11,007 bases of DNA from Bacteroides sp. (GTDB lineage Bacteria; Bacteroidota; Bacteroidia; Bacteroidales; Bacteroidaceae): the NCBI GenBank assembly GCA_019412865.1, contig DXOJ01000129.1:1-11007 (forward strand). Reading direction: 5' to 3'. The notes below the pieces were generated by a model. The model made no database searches and was not told the DNA's origin. It was given only the letters and a program-made list of their open reading frames with translations. The position numbers and the translations under genes are program-made. Of this stretch, positions 4,772 to 11,007 are shown piece by piece (position 1 is the first letter of the stretch; every line of letters starts with the position of its first letter).

Positions 4772-7090
4772 ATGAAAACAAACTATATTTTACTGTTTGC
4801 GCTGATGTTGATGGTGTCTTTAAAATCTTCTGCACAGATATTTAGCGGCCGGGTTATTGGTGAAAATCAGCTTCCTGTGGAGTATGCCACGGTTGCACTA
4901 TTGTCCGTGCCGGATTCTGCACTTGTGGGCGGAACTGTGACGGATAGCAAAGGTGTGTTTAAAATAACGGCACAGGATGCCGGACCTTATTTGTTGTCCG
5001 TGTCTTTTGTGGGTTATAAGAAGTGTGTTCAGAGGGTTACGTCCTCTGTGGAGGAAAATATCACGCTGATTCCTGATGATTTGATGTTGGATGAAGTGGT
5101 GATTACGCAGCGTCTTCCCCAGTTTCGGTTGGATAATGGAGGATTGACTACGAAAGTGGAGAATACAATATTAAGTAAGGCAGGTACTGCCATGAACGTA
5201 GTAGGGCTTTTGCCGGGAGTGCTAAAGAAGCAGGATGGCACGTTGGAAGTGTTGGGAAAAGGCGTTCCGCTTATCTATATCAATAACAGGAAAGTCCGCA
5301 ACTTGGACGAACTCGACCGTTTGAACTCTGAAAATATCAAGCAGGTTGAACTGATAACCAATCCCGGAGCGGAATATGGAGCATCGGTAGGAGCTGTCTT
5401 GAAATTGAAAACAACCGGGAATAAAAACGATGGCTTTGGAGTGGGAGTGCGCTCGGTAGTGGATTATGCGCATAAGGTAGGAAACAACGATCAGATCAAT
5501 ATGGAATATCACCGGAAGGGACTGGATGTGTTCGGAGCTTTCCAATATCGTCTGGAGCATCTCAAGGAAACGGGAGAATCGGTACAAGATACGTATGTGG
5601 ATGCTTCGTGGCAGCAGAAAGCTCAAACAACGGATTTAGGAAGAAATATCAGTTATTTCAGTCAGATAGGATTTAATTATGAAATAAATGAAAAACACTC
5701 TCTGGGCGCTACTTATGAATTGACTTCTGCCCCACGCAATAAAATGAACAATGACAACCGGACGGAGGTCTATGACGGGCAAGCATTATACGATGTGTGG
5801 AATACGTATACCTTTGCGATTGAGAAAGAATATCCCAGCCATCATTCCAATGTATATTATCATGGAGAGGTGAATAGTCTGGAAATGGATTTGAATGTAG
5901 ATGTATTGGCTGGCAAGAATAAGGAAGAGGAGCATATTAGCGAATTGAGCCGCAATTATGATGATTTCTACATAACAACTCTTAGCAGAACCGATAATAA
6001 GTTGTATGCCGAAAAGTTAGTTTTGTCTTATCCGCTGGCAGGTGGAAGAATTTCCGGAGGCAGTGAATATAGTTATACGCATCGCACCAGCGACTTTTCG
6101 GGGTTCGGTGATGAAATAGAGGGAACCAGTGATAAAATCAGAGAGAAGAATCTGGCTTTTTTTCTTGATTGTGTTTATCGTTTGGGTGGTGTAAATGCTT
6201 CGGCAGGACTTCGTTATGAAGATGTGTATTATGATTTCTATGAAAACAGTCTTTATCAGTCGGATGAGAGCAAACACTATCGCAATCTGTTTCCGTCCCT
6301 GTCACTGGAAGGGGCGATGGGGCAGGTGCAGTGGGCATTGGGGTATCATATTCAGGTTGCCCGCCCTCATTATGAACAGTTGAAAAATGCCATTCATTAC
6401 GGGAACCGGTTTACCTATCTGGGAGGAGCTCCCAATTTGCAACCTACCTATATTCATGCGGCAGAGATGAGGGCTATCTATCGGGATCTGCAACTCTCCG
6501 TCGGCTACAATCGGTATAATGATGATATCCTGTTTTCTATCGAACAGATCACTTCCGATCCGAAAATCTCTCTTATTAAGTTTCGCAATGTCGACCATCG
6601 GGATGAAATGACTGCTTCTCTGGTCTTTGCTCCAAGTATCGGATGCTGGAAACCGGAGTGGACGGCTTCCCTCAACTCTCAATGGTTCAAAATCGGTTAT
6701 CTGAATGAAATGAAGAATATGAACGGAACGACATTCGGGGTCCGGTGGAATAATTCATTTCAATTGCCTGCCGGATATATATTTCGCTTGAATGGTGAAT
6801 ATACAGGCAAGGGAGTGTATCAGAACTGTTATACAAGGCCCGTTAGTTGCTTGAGCACAAGTATCTATAAATCGTTTTTCAACGGACGTGTGGATTGCTT
6901 GCTGGAGGGGAACGACTTGTTTCATTCGATGAGGGATGCTAATACTCAATATGATGATCGGGTTAAAATGTTCCGGGAGACAAAACGGAATACGCAGGAA
7001 GTGAAACTGACTGTTCACTATAAGTTTAATTTGCAGAAAAGTAAATATAAAGGTACAGGAGCAGGATTGGGTGAACAACAACGACTTTGA
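4772..7090 (+). CDS. Outer-membrane beta-barrel protein with carboxypeptidase-regulatory-like and TonB-plug-like domains (PF14905-type)
   Basis: The 772-residue protein starts MKTNYILLFALMLMVSLKSSAQ, a clear signal peptide cleaved near residue 21. Residues about 23-100 form a carboxypeptidase-regulatory-like beta-sandwich (FSGRVIGENQLPVEYATVAL, VTDSKGVFKI, LSVSFVGYK). A LDEVVIT segment near residue 105 starts a TonB-plug-like domain (LSKAGTAMNVVGLLPGV, YINNRKVRNLDELDRL, ELITNPGAEYGA) up to about 215. The rest is a long beta-barrel ending in a KYKGTGAGLGEQQRL tail that I associate with this family. Such proteins sit in the outer membrane and may be TonB-dependent transporters; the substrate is unknown. 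No SusD-like lipoprotein follows, so this is not a Sus-type pair. The frame is open from a TTG at 4697, but those 25 residues are not signal-like, whereas ATG 4772 follows an A-rich stretch and begins a proper signal peptide. The neighbouring sigma factor gene may regulate it (inference). Confidence 0.88.
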   Translation: MKTNYILLFALMLMVSLKSSAQIFSGRVIGENQLPVEYATVALLSVPDSALVGGTVTDSKGVFKITAQDAGPYLLSVSFVGYKKCVQRVTSSVEENITLIPDDLMLDEVVITQRLPQFRLDNGGLTTKVENTILSKAGTAMNVVGLLPGVLKKQDGTLEVLGKGVPLIYINNRKVRNLDELDRLNSENIKQVELITNPGAEYGASVGAVLKLKTTGNKNDGFGVGVRSVVDYAHKVGNNDQINMEYHRKGLDVFGAFQYRLEHLKETGESVQDTYVDASWQQKAQTTDLGRNISYFSQIGFNYEINEKHSLGATYELTSAPRNKMNNDNRTEVYDGQALYDVWNTYTFAIEKEYPSHHSNVYYHGEVNSLEMDLNVDVLAGKNKEEEHISELSRNYDDFYITTLSRTDNKLYAEKLVLSYPLAGGRISGGSEYSYTHRTSDFSGFGDEIEGTSDKIREKNLAFFLDCVYRLGGVNASAGLRYEDVYYDFYENSLYQSDESKHYRNLFPSLSLEGAMGQVQWALGYHIQVARPHYEQLKNAIHYGNRFTYLGGAPNLQPTYIHAAEMRAIYRDLQLSVGYNRYNDDILFSIEQITSDPKISLIKFRNVDHRDEMTASLVFAPSIGCWKPEWTASLNSQWFKIGYLNEMKNMNGTTFGVRWNNSFQLPAGYIFRLNGEYTGKGVYQNCYTRPVSCLSTSIYKSFFNGRVDCLLEGNDLFHSMRDANTQYDDRVKMFRETKRNTQEVKLTVHYKFNLQKSKYKGTGAGLGEQQRL

Positions 7091-7109
7091 GCGAACAAAA
7101 AACCAATAA

Positions 7110-7142
7110 TTTGTGTTTATTTAATCTAAATATATATCTTTG
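7110..7142 (+). promoter_or_regulatory. Bacteroides promoter of the porin-family gene
   Basis: TTTG (7110-7113) and TATCTTTG (7135-7142) match the -33 and -7 Bacteroides consensus elements exactly, with 21 bases between them, which is in the usual range. The start site would fall near 7147-7150, giving a leader of about 20 nt before the ATG at 7168. This is the best promoter in the window and shows the porin gene is transcribed independently of the upstream barrel gene. Confidence 0.78.
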
Positions 7143-7167
7143 TCCCGAATTATAAACACGTAAATTT

Positions 7168-7743
7168 ATGAAAAAGATTTTTGGTGCTTTAATGATTGCT
7201 ATATGTATAGCTATGGCAATGCCTGCTCAGGCGCAGATACACTTTGGTGTAAAGGGAGGTTTGAACTTGTCAAAGGCGAGTTTCTCTAATGTGAGCGAAA
7301 ACTTTAAAAAGGATAATTTCACTGGTTTCTTTATCGGCCCGATGGCAGAGTTTAATATTCCAATCGTAGGGTTGGGAGTAGATGCATCTTTGCTTTTTGC
7401 TCAACGGGGTATCAAAGTTTCAGAAGGAAATGATGATATTACTGTTAAACAAAACGGTATTGATATTCCTGTAAACCTGAAATATACCATTGGTTTGGGA
7501 AGCCTGGCTGGTATTTATCTGGCTGCAGGTCCTGACTTTTATTTCGATTTTGAAAAGAAATCGGGAATTGATAAGAAGAAAGCTGAAGTAGGTATCAATG
7601 TGGGCGCCGGTTTGAAGTTGCTGAACCATTTGCAGGTGGGTGCTAATTACAATATCCCATTGGGCAATACTGCTGATATTGAAGGAACAGATGCTTCTTA
7701 TAAGACTAAGACTTGGCAAGTGTCTGTAGCCTATATTTTTTAA
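7168..7743 (+). CDS. Small outer-membrane beta-barrel protein, porin family (PF13568-type)
   Basis: The 191-residue product has a signal peptide (MKKIFGALMIAICIAMAMPA, cleavage near residue 22 after AQA) and then the opening IHFGVKGGLNLSKASFSN, characteristic of the outer-membrane beta-barrel domain common in Bacteroidetes. Alternating strand segments (FTGFFIGPMAEFNIP, LGVDASLLFAQRG, VNLKYTIGLG, GIYLAAGPDFYFDF, VGINVGAGLKLLNHLQVGA) fit an eight-stranded barrel. The C-terminus ends in an aromatic residue (VSVAYIF), as is usual for proteins inserted by the BAM machinery. It has its own promoter and a strong terminator, so it is monocistronic. Function is unknown; such barrels are generally small structural or adhesion-type proteins rather than true open porins. 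Confidence 0.88.
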   Translation: MKKIFGALMIAICIAMAMPAQAQIHFGVKGGLNLSKASFSNVSENFKKDNFTGFFIGPMAEFNIPIVGLGVDASLLFAQRGIKVSEGNDDITVKQNGIDIPVNLKYTIGLGSLAGIYLAAGPDFYFDFEKKSGIDKKKAEVGINVGAGLKLLNHLQVGANYNIPLGNTADIEGTDASYKTKTWQVSVAYIF

Positions 7744-7773
7744 GTAGTCTATCACTTTACATAGTATTTGAAA

Positions 7774-7803
7774 AAGAGTTTCCGATAACCGGAAACTCTT
7801 TTT
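7774..7803 (+). terminator. Strong intrinsic terminator, potentially bidirectional
   Basis: AAGAGTTTCCG (7774-7784) and CGGAAACTCTT (7790-7800) form a perfect 11-bp stem with a 5-base loop. It is preceded by A residues (7771-7775) and followed by a T run (7799-7804), so it could act on either strand. It ends the porin transcript 31 bases after its stop codon. Confidence 0.9.
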
Positions 7804-7919
7804 TGTTTGGGATTGTCCTGCTGCGCTCTCAAATATATTTTCTCCAATTCTCGTATGAAGTAGAGTTTTTCTTTTTAAGTGTTCTCTCTCCCTTCTTTTA
7901 AATCCCCGTTTTTTTATTG

Positions 7920-7927
7920 TATTTTTG
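7920..7927 (+). promoter_or_regulatory. Candidate -7 element immediately upstream of priA
   Basis: TATTTTTG matches TAnnTTTG and ends only 8 bases before the priA ATG at 7936. A start site at the normal distance would make a leaderless or nearly leaderless messenger. There is no clear TTTG at -33 (the nearest is TTTT at 7896-7899), and this T-rich region can produce the match by chance. Confidence 0.35.
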
Positions 7928-7935
7928 TAGCTGCA

Positions 7936-10392
7936 ATGAAAAAGTACGTAGATGTCATATTACCGCTTCCGCTTCCGAAGAGTTTTACTTACTCTTTGCC
8001 GGATGAATGTGCGGAAGATGTGAAGATAGGCTGCCGTGTGGTAGTTCCTTTCGGGCGGAAGAAGTTTTATACGGCTATCGTCCTTAACGTTCATTATTGT
8101 GCTCCAACGGAGTACGAAGTGAAAGATATATCTGCATTGCTGGATGCTTCTCCCATTCTGTTACCCGCTCAATTCAAATTTTGGGAGTGGATAGCTGATT
8201 ATTATCTCTGTACACAAGGCGATGTCTATAAAGCGGCACTTCCCTCCGGTCTGAAACTGGAGAGTGAAACGATTGTAGAATATAACCCAGATTTTGAAGC
8301 GGATGCGCCATTGCCGGAACGTGAGCAACGTATTTTGGACTTACTTGCCGTAGATTTGCAACAGTGCGTTACTAAATTGGAGAAGGACAGCGGCATCAAA
8401 AATATTCTTACTGTCATTAAGTCTCTGCTCGATAAAGAAGCGATTTTCGTAAAGGAAGAGTTGAGGCGTACTTATAAACCTAAAACAGAGGCACGGGTTC
8501 GGCTTGCGGGTACAGCGGATGAAAAGCGGCTTCATATCTTGTTTGATATTCTGTCTCGTGCTCCGAAGCAGTTGGCGTTACTCATGAAATATGTGGAGTG
8601 TTCCGGTGTTTTAGGAGCGGGAACTCCGAAGGAAGTCTCCAAGAAAGAACTGTTGCAGCGGGCTAATGTGGCCCCTTCTGTATTGAATGGATTGGTAGAT
8701 AAGAAGATTTTTGAAATCTACTATCATGAAATCGGCCGGTTGGATAAGCAGGAGAAGGAGATTGTCGAATTAAATCCTTTGAATGAGTTTCAACAGCGTG
8801 CATTTGATGAAGTCGTACAGTCTTTTCAAGAGAAAAATGTCTGTCTGCTTCATGGGGTAACGTCCAGCGGTAAGACTGAAATTTATATCCACCTGATAGA
8901 AGAAGCGATTCGTCAGGGAAAGCAGGTATTATATTTGTTGCCGGAAATTGCATTAACCACTCAAATCACGGAGCGTTTGCAACGGGTCTTCGGTGCTCGT
9001 CTGGGTATCTATCATTCTAAGTTCCCCGATGCTGAACGGGTTGAAATATGGCGGAAGCAACTGGGAGAGAACGGGTATGATATTGTTTTGGGTGTTCGTT
9101 CTTCTATTTTTCTGCCTTTTCGAAATCTGGGATTGGTGATTGTGGACGAAGAGCACGAAAATACGTATAAACAACAAGATCCCGCTCCCCGCTATCATGC
9201 ACGTAGCGCGGCTATTGTACTGGCCGCCATGTACGGAGCTAAAACCCTGTTGGGTACGGCCACTCCCTCTATCGAGTCATGGCAGAATGCAAGGGAGGGA
9301 AAATATGGTTTCGTACAACTGAAAGAACGATATAAAGAAATCCAGTTGCCGGAGATTATTCCGGTGGATATCAAGGAACTGCATCGCAAAAAGCGGATGG
9401 TCGGACAATTCTCACCACTTCTGATACAATATATGAAAGAGGCTTTGGAACAGAAAGAACAAGTGATTCTCTTTCAGAACCGTCGTGGGTTTGCTCCGAT
9501 GGTGGAGTGTCGTACCTGCGGTTGGGTGCCTAAGTGTAAGAATTGCGACGTAAGCCTTACCTATCATAAAGGAATCAATCAATTAACCTGTCACTACTGC
9601 GGTTATACGTATCAACTACCGAAATCCTGTCCTGCCTGCGAGGGAACAGAATTGGTGAACCGTGGTTTCGGTACGGAAAAGATTGAAGATGATATCAAAA
9701 TCCTTTTCCCGGAAGCTGCCGTAGCCCGGATGGATCTGGATACTACACGTACCCGTTCTGCCTATGAGAAGATTATTGCAGACTTTGAGCAGGGAAAGAC
9801 GGACATATTGATCGGTACGCAAATGGTATCAAAAGGGTTGGATTTCGATCATGTCAGTATAGTAGGTATATTGAATGCCGATACCATGTTGAATTATCCT
9901 GATTTCCGTTCCTATGAACGTGCTTTTCAGTTGATGGCACAAGTAGCAGGACGTGCCGGGCGTAAGAATAAACGCGGACGGGTGGTATTGCAAACCAAGA
10001 GCATCGATCATCCTATCATTCATCAGGTCATTGCCAATGATTATGAAGATATGGTAGGTGGACAATTGGTGGAACGTCAGATGTTCCATTATCCTCCCTA
10101 TTACCGGCTGGTATATGTTTATCTGAAAAATCATAATGAAGCGTTGCTGGATCAGATGGCGGCAGTGATGGCGGATAAGTTGCGGGCTGTATTTGGCAAT
10201 CGGGTATTAGGCCCGGATAAACCTCCTGTTGCCCGTATCCAGACTTTGTTTATCAAGAAGATCGTTGTCAAGATTGAGCAGAATGCCCCAATGGGACGTG
10301 CACGGGAATTGTTGCTACGTATTCAGCGCGAGATGTTGGCGGACGAACGCTATAAATCTTTGATTGTCTATTATGATGTAGACCCTATGTGA
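7936..10392 (+). CDS. priA: Primosomal protein N', replication restart helicase PriA
   Basis: PriA is a 3'-5' superfamily 2 helicase that recognises stalled forks and D-loops and reloads the replicative helicase. The 818-residue product opens with the PriA 3'-DNA-binding domain (YVDVILPLPLPKSFTYSLPD, then GCRVVVPFGRKKFYTAIV). The helicase core shows Walker A GVTSSGKTE (307-315), the DEEH box at 404-407 with the family motif YKQQDPAPRYHARSAA after it, and QVAGRAGR at 669-676. Between the helicase lobes lie eight zinc-binding cysteines at 525, 528, 534, 537, 552, 555, 565 and 568, as in E. coli PriA. It is longer than the E. coli protein (732), as I recall is normal in Bacteroidetes. A GTG at 7879 would add 19 residues that do not fit PriA, so ATG 7936 is chosen. 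All key residues are present; the gene looks intact and ordinary. Confidence 0.96.
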   Translation: MKKYVDVILPLPLPKSFTYSLPDECAEDVKIGCRVVVPFGRKKFYTAIVLNVHYCAPTEYEVKDISALLDASPILLPAQFKFWEWIADYYLCTQGDVYKAALPSGLKLESETIVEYNPDFEADAPLPEREQRILDLLAVDLQQCVTKLEKDSGIKNILTVIKSLLDKEAIFVKEELRRTYKPKTEARVRLAGTADEKRLHILFDILSRAPKQLALLMKYVECSGVLGAGTPKEVSKKELLQRANVAPSVLNGLVDKKIFEIYYHEIGRLDKQEKEIVELNPLNEFQQRAFDEVVQSFQEKNVCLLHGVTSSGKTEIYIHLIEEAIRQGKQVLYLLPEIALTTQITERLQRVFGARLGIYHSKFPDAERVEIWRKQLGENGYDIVLGVRSSIFLPFRNLGLVIVDEEHENTYKQQDPAPRYHARSAAIVLAAMYGAKTLLGTATPSIESWQNAREGKYGFVQLKERYKEIQLPEIIPVDIKELHRKKRMVGQFSPLLIQYMKEALEQKEQVILFQNRRGFAPMVECRTCGWVPKCKNCDVSLTYHKGINQLTCHYCGYTYQLPKSCPACEGTELVNRGFGTEKIEDDIKILFPEAAVARMDLDTTRTRSAYEKIIADFEQGKTDILIGTQMVSKGLDFDHVSIVGILNADTMLNYPDFRSYERAFQLMAQVAGRAGRKNKRGRVVLQTKSIDHPIIHQVIANDYEDMVGGQLVERQMFHYPPYYRLVYVYLKNHNEALLDQMAAVMADKLRAVFGNRVLGPDKPPVARIQTLFIKKIVVKIEQNAPMGRARELLLRIQREMLADERYKSLIVYYDVDPM

Positions 10393-10443
10393 TTTAATAA
10401 TTTTCCCCCATATAATAACCTTTATTAATTTAATTAACTAACC

Positions 10444-11007
10444 ATGAAACGACTTACTATTTTTTCTCTGACTTGTCTCTTTAGCGTGGGGGCAGTTTTT
10501 GCCCAGCAGGGAGTAACTCAATGTGGTGTTCCGACAGGACAACCGAAGTTCCCTTTACTGACTTATCAGGAGTTGCCTGATCCTACTGCACCTTCTGATA
10601 AAGAGTGGGCAGCGGTGACTTCCACTCAAGTCTCTTGGGGTACAACAGATACCCGGTATGCGAAACATCAACTCCCGCAGTTGAAGAAACAACAGACTGT
10701 TTCCCTGAAAGGCTGGCGTGGCGAACGTGTGAACGCGCAAGCTGTTGTGTGGACAGGCGTAGAACTGAAAGACCTGAATTTCAGCTTTGGTGATTTTAAA
10801 GACAAAAAGGGAAATATTCTTCCCAAAGGTGCATTTACAGGTGGTTTTGTTCGTTATGTGATGACGGATGAATTGAATAAGGATGGGAGAGGTGCCTGCG
10901 GACATCGGAAGTCTATAGATTATGATTCATTATTGGTGGCCGATCCTATTGATACCAACCTGAAAACGATGGCTTTGCCCGCTCGTACTGTTCAACCGGT
11001 TTGGGTG
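10444..11007 (+). CDS. Secreted glycoside-hydrolase-like protein (DUF4091/GH123-like), N-terminal 188 residues
   Basis: An open frame runs from ATG 10444 to the window edge. The first residues, MKRLTIFSLTCLFSVGAVFAQQ, are a signal peptide. The mature part contains DPTAPSDKEWAAV, VSWGTTDTRYAKHQLP, LKGWRGERVNAQAVVWTG, and GGFVRYVMTDELNKDGRG with GACGHRKSIDYDSLLVADPI. The WxxxDxRY and WRGERVNAQAVVWT pattern is one I associate with the N-terminal beta-sandwich of Bacteroides proteins that carry a C-terminal DUF4091 domain, a relative of family 123 beta-N-acetylgalactosaminidases. The catalytic part is outside the window, so activity cannot be judged. It lies 51 bases after priA without a clear terminator between, but functional linkage to priA is unlikely. 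Confidence 0.75.
   Translation, partial: MKRLTIFSLTCLFSVGAVFAQQGVTQCGVPTGQPKFPLLTYQELPDPTAPSDKEWAAVTSTQVSWGTTDTRYAKHQLPQLKKQQTVSLKGWRGERVNAQAVVWTGVELKDLNFSFGDFKDKKGNILPKGAFTGGFVRYVMTDELNKDGRGACGHRKSIDYDSLLVADPIDTNLKTMALPARTVQPVWV

Overview
The window looks like the chromosome of a gut Bacteroides species close to B. thetaiotaomicron or B. ovatus. The grounds are the protein families present (a PF14905-type outer-membrane receptor, a small porin-family barrel, a DUF4091/GH123-like secreted protein), codon use, AT-rich start contexts without strong Shine-Dalgarno sequences, and Bacteroides -7 promoter elements (TAnnTTTG). The exact octamer TATCTTTG was found in front of three separate units. 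Species assignment is inference.

Layout. Positions 1-231 (minus) hold the 5' end of a DcuB-type C4-dicarboxylate transporter gene, divergent from aspA (409-1842, plus). Together they form an anaerobic aspartate/fumarate module: AspA converts aspartate to fumarate plus ammonia, and the transporter exchanges aspartate, fumarate and succinate. aspA ends at a strong intrinsic terminator (1879-1918). A protein-poor stretch of about 1 kb follows (1843-2896). It contains a helically phased array of alternating GTTTCA/TGAAAC hexamers (2064-2211), a perfect 15-bp palindrome (2217-2250), a long-range inverted repeat (2258/2325), and then, behind a TATCTTTG element, a region of about 350 nt (2474-2825) that folds by eye into five consecutive, almost abutting helical domains. 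I call this region a candidate structured RNA of unknown identity.

Next comes a small putative DNA-binding protein gene (2897-3328), whose reading frame appears broken by a one-base deletion in a G run; its lost C-terminus continues to 3438. A two-gene overlapping unit follows: a small membrane protein (3553-4032) and an ECF-type sigma factor (4025-4600). After a hairpin-rich leader comes a large outer-membrane beta-barrel protein with a carboxypeptidase-regulatory-like N-terminus (4772-7090). A small porin-family barrel with the best promoter in the window (7168-7743) ends at a strong terminator. It is followed by the replication restart helicase priA (7936-10392) and the 5' part of a secreted glycoside-hydrolase-like protein (10444-11007, cut by the window edge).

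The metabolic and replication genes are ordinary. The parts worth a second look are the noncoding block between aspA and the small DNA-binding gene, the frameshifted gene, and the membrane protein/sigma factor pair, which lacks a recognisable anti-sigma partner. All calls were made by reading the sequence; no database search or folding program was run.
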